Assembly: GCA_036927565.1 (NCBI GenBank)
Contig: JAYESD010000005.1
Span: 146,705,196-146,769,195 of the forward strand
DNA length: 64,000 nt
DNA from: Tuctoria greenei
Lineage: Eukaryota > Streptophyta > Magnoliopsida > Poales > Poaceae
Reading direction: 5' to 3'
The translations under genes were made by a program, and so were the position numbers. The first letter of the stretch is position 1, and each line of letters opens with the position of its first letter. Shown piece after piece: positions 1 to 10,780 of this stretch. Below the pieces are notes generated by a model, which saw nothing but the letters and a program-made list of their open reading frames with translations, was not told where the DNA came from and ran no database searches.

Positions 1-1428
1 AATAGCTAGCATCTTTCAAGTTTTTATCATTAAGTGCAGCAAGCTCTTTGTTCTTTTCAATTTCTTCATCAAGTCTATCTAGAGTGGAGGAGTGTGCACT
101 TCTTAATGTGGACAATTGTTCATAGATTAAGTCACATGAGGGACATGCATCATCACTAGGAATCAAAGTTTTTAAACGGTTAATTTCAGATTCTAGTGAT
201 TCAATTTTAGCAGCATTATCCCTAAGCTTTTTGTCCTTTTTTTGACAATAATAGTTGCACGAGAAATAGCATCACACATTTCATTGCAGGTAGAACATAC
301 CTCATCGTCTTCACTGTTGTGTTCTGCATCCTCCTGACTTGATCTTGATCTTGTTTTGCCCGCCATGAAGCATAAGTTGGCCAGATCGTCATCATCTTCA
401 TCACTTTCAAAGTCTACATCACTTGAACTAAGTTCTTGAAGTGTGGTGATGAAGTTGTTAATCATCTTGCATCCTATGGTACCCTTCTTTTTCTTTTTGT
501 TGGAATTTCCAGAGGAGGTCCAGACCTTGCTTTGTTTTTCTTCCCGGGTGATCGGACCTGAAAAGTTAGGGCATTCTGTACGAAAGTGTCCTGTTTTACC
601 ACATTCAAAACAGCGTTGAGGTCTGGAGCTTCCTCTCCTTCTAGTTCTCACATTTTGCAATGCTTTTGAGAATCTAGTAGAGATGAGTGCCAACTCCTCT
701 TCTGGAAATTCTTCGATCTGCTCTAGGGTTAGTGAGGACAATAAAGCAAGAGTATTGCAAGTTGATGATTGGCCGGAGCTAGACATATCACGTTGTGAAA
801 CAAATGCAATAGACTTGTTTGGGTTCTTACGTGCTAGGATTTCAATTTCATGAGTTTTTAGTTTAGAATAAAGTACATCTAATGTAAGAGATCTCATAAC
901 AGTTGATTCACGAGTGGATGTTACTTTCATCTCCCAAACTGACATGTCTAATGCACTAAGAAGTTGTCTAGCATTCTCAGCATCAGAAAAATTAACATTG
1001 ACACTACGTAAGTTGCTGAGAATTTTATTGAAACGAGCAAAGAGGTCATCAATAGACTCACCTGGTTGCATCTCAAAACGCATATATTCCTTTTTGAACA
1101 TATCTTGTTTGACCTCCTTGATTGTGTTGGAGCCTTCATGATAATCACAGAGAGCTCTCCAAACATCGTATGCTGACAGGAGGTGCACGACACGATCAAA
1201 GTCGCTCTGAGTGAGTCCTTGGATGATCAAGTTTCGGGCTTTGTTGTTGTTGTCGACGTCTTGTAGGTTTGTGGTCGTGACTTGATCATTGGGTGGCACT
1301 TCATAAGTCTTATACACCTTCTCCCATATTGCAAAGCCTTGTGCCTGGATGAAGGCCTCCATGCGTGCCTTCCAAACCTGGAAATCAATACCAGAAAACA
1401 CACAAGGTTTGGCGGAGTACTTCTCCAT
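1..1428 (-). pseudogene. gag: Copia element Z gag (partial, one frameshift)
   Basis: This is the capsid/nucleocapsid protein of a Copia-type retrotransposon, which packages element RNA in cytoplasmic particles. The ATG at 1428 lies about 50 bases inside the primer-binding site, and 411 residues are open down to 193. The N-terminal half (residues about 1-200) has the UBN2/gag-polypeptide pattern, including a W-x-x-R/K-M-E-A-F stretch near the start. A CCHC zinc knuckle, CFECGKTGHFRTEC, is at residues 273-286. An acidic serine-rich tail follows. The frame is lost at a run of seven T (237-243). In another frame the sequence continues as a heptad-like coiled coil to the window edge. A gag with a knuckle followed by a coiled coil recalls Sireviruses. 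Pol lies outside the window, so I cannot judge whether the rest is intact. Confidence 0.85.
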
Positions 1429-1476
1429 GATGATTAGTCAAAAACACGTGCAAATCATAAAGATTAGAGCACCGTG

Positions 1477-1488
1477 GCTCTGATACCA
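1477..1488 (-). other. Primer-binding site of element Z (initiator tRNA-Met)
   Basis: On the minus strand this reads TGGTATCAGAGC, complementary to the 3' end of plant initiator tRNA-Met, and lies 2 bases inside the LTR. This fixes the inner LTR edge at 1491 and the element orientation as minus. Confidence 0.9.
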
Positions 1489-1490
1489 AT

Positions 1491-3283
1491 TGTTGGATCG
1501 AAGAGCACGTGAAAAGCTACCAGAGGGGGGGTGAATGGTAGATTTAAAAATCTTACGCAGTGGAAACAATTAAACCCCAAACCCTTTCGGAAGAAAAACG
1601 ATCTATTAAAAAAATCGTGTATGAGACTAATATAAACGTGTTTCACCGTGACATTAGTGATAGATATCAGAGATACTAAAGTCACGAAGACAACACAAAA
1701 AGAATTACTCAAATCCGTCGAGAAAAACTCAAGTTATGATCGAAAGATCAAACAAGGGTCAATCTGACCTACTCAAGAAAAAAACAGTTCTGGAATGCTG
1801 CAAAGAAACTCGAGTAGATCAAAAACCACAAATCCAATGACCGTGAAATTTTGAAAGATGATAGATAATCAAGTTGTGAAGACAACCCAACAAGAATCAC
1901 GTCAATTGGATCAGTAAAACTTGAGTTATGATAAAACTACCGACGAAAGGTACTGCTGTCCAGAAACTCGACGAGTAAAACTTGTCTGGAACAAGTCGGA
2001 CGAACAAGGCACAAAAGTTCCTTCAAACTACAAATTTTATTCAATAGAACACAAGAGGAACAGCCCCAAAGTCGTGCACCACGGGCTTTGGGCTCCCTTG
2101 TTTATAGAACCATCCCTTAGGCCAACCCAATATCAACTAGGACTCCAATCCTAATCCGATCACAATCGGAACTTTCCATAACTGCTTAGGACTCTTCTAT
2201 ACGCAGATAGAAGCAATCTTAAGACTTCCAAACACCTTAGGAAGGTATACCACATTCCTAAACAACTTAAATTCGTGACCCACACGAAATCCAAACATAA
2301 CCAACTCGATATTTCCATACCGAGCCATAACCGACTCAGCTAGCAGCCTAAGTCTTCAACCGATACGATCCGATCCTTCCGATCAGATCTTCCTTCCATA
2401 ATCCGTATCTAGAAGCATATTGCCACGTCATGCACCTCATGCATACGTCCGAACACCTTCCTTTGACCTTCATATGCACTGCCCTTGATTCAATCATCCT
2501 GCGCGACCTCCAGATCAGCTCAACCACAGTTCCTCCCGAACTTGGTTGTTGGAACCTCATCTCCTCCCTGAGACTAGTCCAATGGATCCCGTCACTAGCC
2601 ATGACTTGAACTCAAGCAACACCTGCACATGAACAAACAAACAATCCATACGAGCCCAAGACCTCGACTTGACTCAAGTTAGTTCCGAACACAACACCTT
2701 ATGTGAGCACCTCACATAAGCATGTTGCAAAACCACAGTAGAAACGATATCAACCGTATTCAACCAAAACGCACCAAAAACTTAGCAAATGAATACTAAG
2801 CAATCTTTCTAATCATGTAAAGCAAGTATGAAACAATGCAAATGAAAAGCAGAAGCACTTCGGTCAAATTCAGGACCTTGCCAGAGCAACCTGGAGCTTG
2901 AGTCGGAGCTATCAAAAGCTAGTAGAACCTAGCGCCGGAGCTTACCAAAACTAGTAGATCCTAGCACCAAAGCTTACCAAAAACTAGTCAAAACTAGTCA
3001 ACCCAAAACCGGAGCTAGACAAAGTACGTCGGAGCTTAGCAAAAGCATTTCGGAGCTATCAAATATATGCCGGAGCTAACAAAGACATGCTGGAGCTAAA
3101 GATAAAGCTCACCGGAGCTAACCAAAGCTGGTCGGACCTTACCAAGAAGTCGAACCTAGCATCGAACGTAACCGGAGCTACCCAAAGCAAGCCAGACCTA
3201 CCGTCGGACCTTGCTGTAGCTCAGAGCTAGAGTCGTACCTTGATAAAAAGGTGTTTTGGTGATATTTAAAACTTTTATCATCA
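1491..3283 (-). repeat. 5' LTR of Copia element Z
   Basis: The inner edge is exact: TGTTGGATCG on the plus strand abuts the primer site. The outer edge at 3283 is a guess, placed at TGATGATAAAAG on the minus strand because it begins with TG; the partner LTR is outside the window, so no TSD can be tested. The box AGAGGGGGGGTGAAT at 1522-1536 near the U5 end is shared with the LTRs of elements A and B. The outer part (about 2890-3215) is a degenerate array of CGGAGCT-like motifs that occupies the U3 region. Confidence 0.65.
2892..3215. repeat. Phased CGGAGCT array in U3 of element Z
   Basis: CGGAGCT or one- to two-base variants start at about 3010, 3030, 3051, 3071, 3091, 3113, 3133, 3151, 3173 and 3192, giving a period of 18-22 bp. 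Many copies are followed by A-x-CAAAG. Less regular copies lie at 2892, 2904 and 2936. The position in U3 suggests an upstream transcription-control array. Confidence 0.65.
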
Positions 3284-4336
3284 AAGCCAAGTGTATTCAC
3301 TACAAGCCAATGTATTCAGCACACATAGGTCTTACAAAGTTCAAATTCTCCATTGTTTGAATTGCATTAGGAATGAATGAGTTTGCTTACATTGGTAAGA
3401 AAGGTTCACACCTTCTTATCATTCAATGCTTCTGCATCCTCACGATAGTAAGTGCTGTCATTACTCTTTTTGATTCTTCAAAAAGAAATGTCACCTTACA
3501 TGGGAATAAATTTAAACAAGTACCTATAATTTCATAAGTATTGCTAAGTTGACATAGACATTTTTCTGCCTAGGTAATGCTTATGGAATTACATGAATTG
3601 GTATGTAGCAACCTAGGAATCGTGATATCCATAATTTTGATTTGAAACTCATTCATGCATGGATCACTAAATTTCAAATTCCTAGGTAAGAAATAAAAAA
3701 ATGTTCTGGGGGATAAAATTGAGAATCTTGTTTGCCATGATCCAAATGACAATATTTTCTCTTGTGCAAATCTAAGATTGTTAGAAATTCACAAGATGAA
3801 GAGATCCATATAGTGTATTTACATCACTTGTATTGCTATGAGTAGGAGCGTTAGAAAATGTGCAACTTAATTTATCAATAAAGCCCCACTCCTAGCAATG
3901 ATTTATACATTGATCATGCAAACACTTGAAACTGGACCCAATGGATCATTGGTCTTTTTCTTCCCCGTGCGTACAAATGGAGAATTCGGATACCTAACCC
4001 GAAAATTCATTTGTACAAGTATCAGGAGCTAACCATCCCTCTCTATCATAGAGAGGAAGTTTGCGGGAGTAAAATAACTATGCGGGCATTCAAGGATTCA
4101 ATTGTTGTAAACCCTAAGAGGGTTCCATTTCAATATCTCTTGGCCAAAGAGTAAATTAGGATGGTTGCTACCTATCAGAAATTAAGTCCGAAAGTCAACC
4201 GTAACTATATGAGGTCGGCGATTTGACATGGAAATCCTATGTGAGCAACCAATGGGCTGCTACGAATACGTTAGAGCATTATGCTCTCAACTATTCTAAG
4301 CACTCATTTAAGCTCAAGGTAATTGCCACCATCATT
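3284..4336. other. Non-coding background sequence, hairpin-rich in its second half
   Basis: No convincing gene is seen. The first 700 bases are AT-rich and unrecognised. Between 3971 and 4151 there are four short inverted repeats. One is GTACAAATG...CATTTGTAC at 3971-4016. Another is the 19-mer CCTCTCTATCATAGAGAGG at 4038-4056. A third is AACCCTAAGAGGGTT at 4110-4124. The last is CTCTTGGCCAAAGAG at about 4137-4151. I infer that this is part of the 3' region of element J, which resumes at 62455. Confidence 0.4.
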
Positions 4337-4805
4337 GGGTGTAAGTTATTCGTTTTTGGCTAAAAGGTATGATGTACCTTAACCAAGGAATGACAAGATG
4401 ACATTCAATGTATATTGGGTGCAAATTGTTCATATGTGGCTAGAAGGTATTGTATACCTTAGCCAAGGAACAACAGATCACACTCAACCCTTGTTGAGTG
4501 CACGTCATCCCTTTGTGGTTATAGGTATGTTGTACCCTAGCCAAGGGAATAACGGATTGTACTAAAAAAATGTTGGGTACATGTCACTCCTTTGTTGCTA
4601 AAGGTTATTATTAACTTAGCCAAGGAGTGACAGATCACACTCAATGCATGAGGGGTACAAGTTATTCCTTTATGGCAAGAAGGTATGATACACCTCAGCC
4701 AAACAATGACGGAACACACTCAACCATGTTGTGTGCATGTCATTCCTTTGTAGCTAAGGGTTATCACTACCTTAGCCAAAGAATAACAAGGTACATCCAG
4801 GCTAT
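4337..4805. repeat. Tandem array of six ~79-bp hairpin units
   Basis: Units begin near 4337, 4417, 4496, 4575, 4653 and 4732 (spacings 80, 79, 79, 78, 79). Each holds an imperfect inverted repeat in which TTCCTTTGTGGCTAAGGT-like and ACCTTAGCCAAGGAAT-like arms flank about 8 bases, so each unit could fold as a stem-loop. The units differ by several substitutions, so the array is not recent. Tandem repeats in the 3' untranslated region are known for Tat-lineage Gypsy elements, and I infer the same origin here. Confidence 0.8.
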
Positions 4806-5026
4806 GGGAACCTTGAGGTGTGGATGAGTGACATCGACAACGCTCTCCTTGACCACAACCGTGGAACCAATGGAAGGCAGACCAACATTGAGACTCAACC
4901 CTCCAATGTCAAAGCCATGCTGCAGCAAGGTTAGGCCAACCTCATGGCCTACATCCGTCGTTAGGGTTTCAACCCCTATCGCGGACCTTGACCAAGAACA
5001 ATCTTGGTGGAGGACCCCCACTTGAG
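4806..5026 (+). pseudogene. Possible decayed coding remnant
   Basis: One plus frame reads as plausible protein (for example DHNRGTNGRQTNIETQPSN, then GFNPYRGP) but is broken by at least three stops. I do not recognise it. It lies immediately upstream of the insertion point of element C and downstream of the hairpin array. It may be the tail of an ORF of element J, or chance. Confidence 0.25.
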
Positions 5027-5031
5027 GTAAC
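5027..5031. repeat. TSD of element C, left copy (GTAAC)
   Basis: GTAAC precedes the 5' LTR of C and is repeated exactly at 62455-62459 after the 3' LTR. This ties together ends 57 kb apart. Confidence 0.9.
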
Positions 5032-7585
5032 TGTAAAATCCCTCATAATTCATAGTACTAAGTTCAGGTAGGAGAATTAAAAATTTGAATGGGAAAAATA
5101 AATTAAAATGGAAACTGAAAAATCAAACCAATTAAAACTCCAATGAAGGGAATTCAAATATTCAAAATATGTTCCTGTTGAAATCATGTCAGAATAAAAA
5201 ATCTGAGTTCACCAGTTACTAAAATTCTAACTAGCATCCCTCTAAAATTTCATAAAATTTGGTGCATATTTTCTATTCAATTTGATGTGTACATTGAATT
5301 CCATTCATATTCAAATTCAAATTTAAATTTCAGATGAAACTTGGCCAAATCAAATATTTGAATTCTGAATCGAATCTTAGATGTTTATTGAACCTATCTA
5401 AAAGTTTTCATGAATTTCGGACACAAGTTGGTGGGATATTTCATTGTACAGAGAGGGATGAGGATGAGAAGAGCAGTGGGACCCATAGTTAGTGACTCAA
5501 TTGGAGTGAACCGATGCTGGGCTCTGTTTCCCCGCCATACAATGCCACCACCGTGCGCCAGCCTGACAAATAGCCATGCAAGAAGCTCGGTGGCACCTTG
5601 AGTGTAATATCTACTCCTCGCACCGTGCATCCACTTCCCTTCTCATTCCACAAGCCATTGACACTCCGTCCTCTGTTTTCTCGCCCGTCGCTGCTCAGCA
5701 TCACCTCGCCGTTGCTCAAGTTTGCCGGCCAATAGAAGTAGTGTTGCGCCGTGTTCCAAGAGGATAAAAGTAGAACCACTCATTGCTCTATCTTCTCCAA
5801 TCAAAGTTTCCTTGGCTGATAACCCGATATTTGAAGGTTTGGTGGCCGTCAAAGTTGAGCCGCCGAGGTCGAGCCTCTCCGTTCCCCGTCGCGCTGGCGC
5901 CACAGACCACCTCACGAGGTGCTCTCCAAAGCAAAAAGGAGCACCCAGACCTCTTCTCTCTCATGGTGAAAACCTTTCCCGAGTCCATTCTTTATCTAGC
6001 AAGTAATCACCGTTCTTCTCTTGGCCTTCTTCGAGCCTTCATGCTAGGTCGTGAGAGCAATTCATTTTATACGTGGAGAAATCCCTTGAGATAGCTAGAT
6101 ACTAGTTTCTATACCTCCTAGCACACCGCCTGGATCAATCCTCAGTGAAATAATCGACCATCGACGGAGTATTTCGAGTTTTCCTCGCCGCCTTTGAAAA
6201 TCACCACTGCTCGCCGTCCAGCATGCGTTGGCCAGCCGTTATGCGGTGTTTGCACCTCTTGTTCACCTTTCTCATGCTCCCACAAACCTCCCCAGCTTTT
6301 TCCCGAAGTGTTTGCGCCATTCCCGAGTGGTACCGACCATCGTCGGAACCCTAGTTCTGCCACCACCGTCGTGCACTTGCCGGCCATCGCTGACTCGTTT
6401 GGACCTCACCATCGTGTTGCACATCCGATTTTAGGGCTAGGCGGCCATGGCTGAGCCAAGAGGAGCTTGGGGCAGCAAGTTCGGCGCGCGCCGCCGCGGT
6501 TCTGGCGAGGAGCACTCCCTCCGTCGCGAGGTTGAAGAAGATGGGACGAGCCCGCATGTCAGCCTCTATTTTTCCTCCCTCGTATCGGCTGTGGCTGGTG
6601 ATCTTTTGTGGCTACACGGGTTAATCCAGTGATCTTTTGTTTGGCCCCTTCCTAATTTGTTGATTTTAAACCAGTGGGCCCAGATTGATTAAATCAAACT
6701 TTTCCTTTTCCAAATAATTCTAGAATTTGAGCAAACCTCTAAATTCAATTACTCCTAGTAGAGTTGCTCAAATAATTCCAAATAAATTCTTGTAGAATAA
6801 TATTTATCCCTATTTTGTAGTGGTGCAATTTGTGGGGCATGAAAGTCCTAGAATTTTCATAGTTAATTTCTTTGAGCTAACTGCTTGGGAAATTGATTAC
6901 TCCTTTTCCTCTAATTGGAAAATTACCAATTTTTGTCACAACACTCCTAAAAATACCCTGGATCCCCAGTAAAAATTTCAAGTTCAGTTGACTTTATTTA
7001 CTAGATAAATCAGTGTTCAAAATGTCTATGTAGTATAAAAATTGAGAAATGTACATAAACATTTTTATAATTTTCTCAAACTTGTAAAATCAATTTCTCC
7101 CTGTAGGAAGATCAGAAAATTATGAAACAGAGCTCCAGAATTATTACCAAATTTTAGAGAAGTCTTTTAATTGTTGGAATTTTAGAGACAATAAGCTTCC
7201 TTGAACATCTCCAATCTTGGTCCAGTTCTTCCTCATAGAACCTAATCTCCACTGTAAAATCTCAAAGCCAATTAAAATCATTTAGTAACAGAAACTGTAT
7301 GTTGAAGTTAATTTGTATAGTTCTATGTCACTTATATACTTTCATATTATGCACATCATATAGTGACCGAGATCGTGGAGAAGCCGGAGGCCATGGACAA
7401 CATCATCCCACGGACTAACTTTGATACTGATTTGCAGCCAGGCAAGCCCCGGTTTGCATTTAAGTGCTATTTCAAAATTTCTATTTGTATCACTTATGTC
7501 TAGGATGAGTTTTGTGCATTAGGGCTAAGGTGATTGAAACTCCACTTGCATGTCCCACAAATCCCATGGAGTATTGGGTAGGTCT
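5032..7585 (+). repeat. 5' LTR of element C, first part
   Basis: This aligns throughout with the 3' LTR from 47177. It is AT-rich at both ends with a GC-rich island at about 5460-6640. A TTTTATAC sequence near 6066 is a possible TATA element. The LTR is cut at 7585 by element D and resumes at 27069. The flanking GGTCT (7581-7585) is the left TSD of D. Confidence 0.9.
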
Positions 7586-7914
7586 TGTTGACGGTCCTTA
7601 AGTACAATTTCACCTCATAATGTGCATAAATGAAACACCAAACAAAGTGGTAGGGTTATACACTAACCCAATTCCACAAGTGTTGGTGTCTATTTGTATG
7701 CAGGTGAATTATTACCCAAAATACCAATACATGCAGGGATGAATTCATGAAAATGGATTTCAACAAATTAGGTGATGACATGTGGCAACACATGGATCAA
7801 ATGGCCCACAAACAGAAGAATACGAGGAGATCCACCGGTGTTGCACCCATATATATCAAGAGGGCCCACCTGGAAGCCACCTGGAGGAAGCACTCCCCAA
7901 GGGGAGCCTTGACC

Positions 7915-7944
7915 AGGTCGGCTGAACCCCCTGGTCGGCCGACC
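7915..7944. promoter_or_regulatory. Double palindrome GGTCGGCCGACC upstream of TATA in D LTR
   Basis: A perfect 12-bp palindrome, GGTCGGCCGACC (7933-7944), is preceded 17 bp upstream by the imperfect half-copy GGTCGGCTGAACC. The pair recurs at 24102-24132, 24556-24585 and 26184-26213, always inside element D. Its position in U3, about 115 bp from the TATA box, suggests a binding site for a dimeric factor. Confidence 0.55.
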
Positions 7945-8057
7945 ACTTCCTGGCGCCAAACTCGGTCAAATTACACGTGTTGGCTCCTCTCGACTCCCTG
8001 GAATCAATGGTGACTGATTTGCATGTTAATTGTGGCAAGAACCGACCCTTCTTCACC

Positions 8058-8065
8058 TATAAATA
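8058..8065 (+). promoter_or_regulatory. TATA box of D 5' LTR
   Basis: TATAAATA within CACCTATAAATAGACCCCC is a typical plant TATA context. The 3' LTR has the same box at 26327-26334. Confidence 0.7.
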
Positions 8066-8807
8066 GACCCCCTCGCCTCACTTCTAACACACACCAAAAG
8101 TTGAGAATAGTGCTACACTCCAAATGTTTAGAGTAGTCCTATAGGCTATCAAAGTAGAAGGAGAGTGTGGTGAAGAGTCTAGGAGAAGGAGGCTTGGGCT
8201 TGTCAAGTCCCTCTTCTACACTTGTACCCCTACAAAGGTTTTACTCAATCAAGTAAGCCATTGTGAATTCAATACAAGTTTGATCTTTTATTCTTAGTAG
8301 TTTGCACAAGTAGTTACTTGTGGGTTCACTGCTTTAATTCATTAGAGGCTCTAGTTGTAGCTTTGTGTTCGAAACAACTAGAGTAGTGATTTAGAACGTA
8401 AGCATGGTGCTTAAGTTATAAATCATCAGTGGATATCTCATAGACCCACAGATTGAAGAGGTAGGCAATAGGTGGTGACAGCCCTATCTGTCCTTCGTAA
8501 TCCTCCACGTTTGGTTATGCCATAGGCTCTTGGTGGGAGTCGTCCTAGTATTGCTAGGAGTAAGCCCGTGCCCGAAGCAAGCATCTACTGCATACTACCT
8601 TGAATTAGGATCAATACTTTGAATTCCTCTCTGTTCCTTGCCTACCAAACAACTTTGTGTCCTTGGGTGAGCTAATTCAAAAGATTAGCACACACGTTCT
8701 TTGGATTTGATACCCTTGGGAATACTCCTTAAGGGGAAGTGCTACAATGGTATTTCCATGCACTTGCGGATAACTCTGTGGTGTTAAGAAATACCAACAA
8801 GCATTTC

Positions 8808-8825
8808 TAGAACCATTGCCGGGGA
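8808..8825 (+). other. Primer-binding site of D (tRNA-Asp type, degenerate)
   Basis: TAGAACCATTGCCGGGGA lies 8 bases after the LTR. It matches 14 of 18 bases of the complement of plant tRNA-Asp (TGGCGCCGTTGCCGGGGA), the primer typical of Athila/Tat-like Gypsy elements. Confidence 0.7.
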
Positions 8826-8924
8826 ACGGTTGCTGTTAATCTTCGAACCAAGATCACCCTCGTATCATATCCCCCTTATCTATCATCTTACCTTTCTTAT
8901 TCTTACCTTACCACCACCATATAA

Positions 8925-9711
8925 ATGGAGCAACCCACCATTCTTTCTTATTCTCCTTCGAAGGGCAAGTTCTGTGAGCCACCGTCTTTGGCGAAACCTA
9001 TTTGTTCCACCAGCTATGAACTTCGCCCTGGCTTTATAGCCATGGTTCGGGAACAATCCTTCTCGGGAACGGATTGTGAAAATCCTTACCATCGTCTATG
9101 AGAGTTCGAACAACTGTGTTCATGCCTTCCAATCAAAGGTATGACACAGGAAACTCTCAAATGGAAGTTGTTTCCTTTTTCCCTCAAGGAAAAAGCCAAA
9201 CAATGGTACAACCACTACGTTGGGAAGACAAATTGCAGTGAATTACGAGACAAATTTTGTCTTTCTTTTTTTCCCATTGCCCAAATTGTTTCCTTACGAA
9301 AGGAAGTATTATGCTTCGAAGCAGATGGAGAAGGAATCCATAGGTGCAGCTTCAGACAAATTTTCACTTTTGAAAAATTCTGGCCCAGATTTGTTAATCC
9401 CTGATCCGATGCTCTTGCAACATTTTTTCATGGGATTGGACAAAGAATCTTCCCTGTATCTTGACATTACGGCTGGAGGATCTTTCCTCCATAAGACACC
9501 AGAAGAAGGCAAGGATCTTCTGGACAGAATTCTAGGAAATTCTTCTTTCATTATGGGTCTTAATGAGCCTCCCCAAGAGGAAGTCGTGTCAAGAATGGAG
9601 GATACACTCTTGGACAAGGATGAACCGATTTCTTGTTTATCCCAAGCCTTGCAAGAGGAATCCTCTCCCAAACATGAGACTACGAAGGTGGAAGAAATTC
9701 AAACCTCGTAG
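8925..9711 (+). pseudogene. gag: Element D gag (stops and frameshift)
   Basis: This is the structural capsid protein of the element. The ATG at 8925 opens a frame broken by TGA at 9099-9101, in a position where relatives have an Arg codon. The Retrotrans_gag core includes LKWKLFPFSLKEKAKQWYNH, encoded from about 9156. A one-base insertion (G at about 9321) shifts the frame. The continuation carries the conserved FFMGLDKESSLYLDITAGG region, and a TAG at 9709-9711 ends it. Downstream sequence stays homologous in the same frame. The copy is non-functional. Confidence 0.8.
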
Positions 9712-10322
9712 TTTCCATTTTACTTCGGGGAAGAGCTTTTTGAAGATTATGGAAATACCTCGAAGTATTGTTGCCATAGGAAACCTTCATTGCCACCAAC
9801 TCCACCTGAACCACTTGATGGGGTGTTCGTCCATCAGACGGTCAAGGAGTTGACCTCTATCCTGAGCAGAGAATGGACAACTGAAATCAAGAATTCGCAC
9901 AAAATTCTTCGGATGACCTCACCTTTGGCTACCATTTTATGTTCTATTAGAGGGACACCAATGAGAATCCTATACAGCCCTACTGTTGGAGCAAATCTCA
10001 TTTCCGAATCTTGTGCTCTCACCATTCTTGGCGATGTGCCATTGGAACCAACACGCAAATCCTTCCGAGATTCATTCGGAACCATTCTTGAAGGATGTGG
10101 GGTTTTGCAACAAGTGTCTGTTAGACACAAAGATGTTGAGGCTCTCCTAGATTTTCACGTGTTCTAAATCAAAGATTTCGGCATCATGATAGGGATTCAC
10201 ATAGAGAAATTTCTCATGGAAATTCCTTTGGAAAGAAGCCTCAATCAATCTTGGAGGGAGAAATTTCTCCATACCTATTCTGCATTCAAAGAACACATCT
10301 GCATAATCTCCCATCCAAGATG
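9712..10322 (+). pseudogene. Element D protease region
   Basis: The frame after the TAG continues as 9790-10167 and resembles the aspartic-protease region of Athila/Tat-like polyproteins: ILYSPTVGANLISES, then a PLEPTRKSFRDSFG stretch, ending in LDFHVF. A TAA at 10165-10167 interrupts it, after which homologous sequence (IMIGIHIEKFLMEIPLE) runs in frame to about 10320. I do not see a clean D-T/S-G active site, so the catalytic identity rests on position and overall pattern. Confidence 0.6.
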
Positions 10323-10327
10323 AGCCA

Positions 10328-10780
10328 ATGGAGGAGGTTAGGTCTCTTCAATTTTTAGAACCCCCTGAAATTGAAGGAGAAGAAGACTTCATCCAAGAGG
10401 AGGATGAATTTCAGGAGGAAATTGAATTGCCAAAAGAAGAGCCCTCCCTAAAACCTCCTATTGAGCTCGAGATTCTACCCCCAGGCCTACGTTATGCCTT
10501 TCTAAATAGCATATCATCTTTCACGTATGGAATTCACATGGACATACCTATCAATGACTTCCTACGAGATGATATGCTCCTCAAGGTGACAGACTCTCAC
10601 CCTCGGTATGCGGATATCGTGAACTTTATGGTCACGGGATACGTACCACCAGGGGAGAACAAAAAGAAACTCATTTATGAGAGTCGTAGACACCTTTGGG
10701 TGACCCTTACCTCTATCGAGTATGCCCCGATGGCCTTCTTAGAAGGTGCATCCCATCGATCGAAGGCACCAAAATTATAA
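10328..10780 (+). pseudogene. pol: Element D pol remnant with RT/RNase H deleted
   Basis: The 150-residue frame begins with an acidic linker and the usual lead-in to Athila/Tat reverse transcriptase (LEILPPGLRYAFL, residues about 48-61). Instead of the RT palm with its YxDD/FxDD box it passes within about 30 residues to the sequence that normally follows RNase H (HPRYADIVNFMVTGYVPPG). The whole catalytic RT and RNase H core is therefore missing, probably by internal deletion near 10500-10590. Such a copy could move only with proteins supplied by another element. Confidence 0.75.

Larger units (their letters stand above)
7586..8799 (+). repeat. 5' LTR of element D
   Basis: This 1214-bp LTR starts TGTTGACGGTCC and ends AATACCAACA, matching 25840-27068. 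A TATA box, TATAAATA, is at 8058-8065. About 115 bp upstream of it is a double palindromic motif (7915-7944). Confidence 0.9.

Noticed and set aside
4337..4805. CRISPR-like array
   Set aside because: Units are diverged along their whole length with no unique spacers, and the setting is a plant transposon stack.
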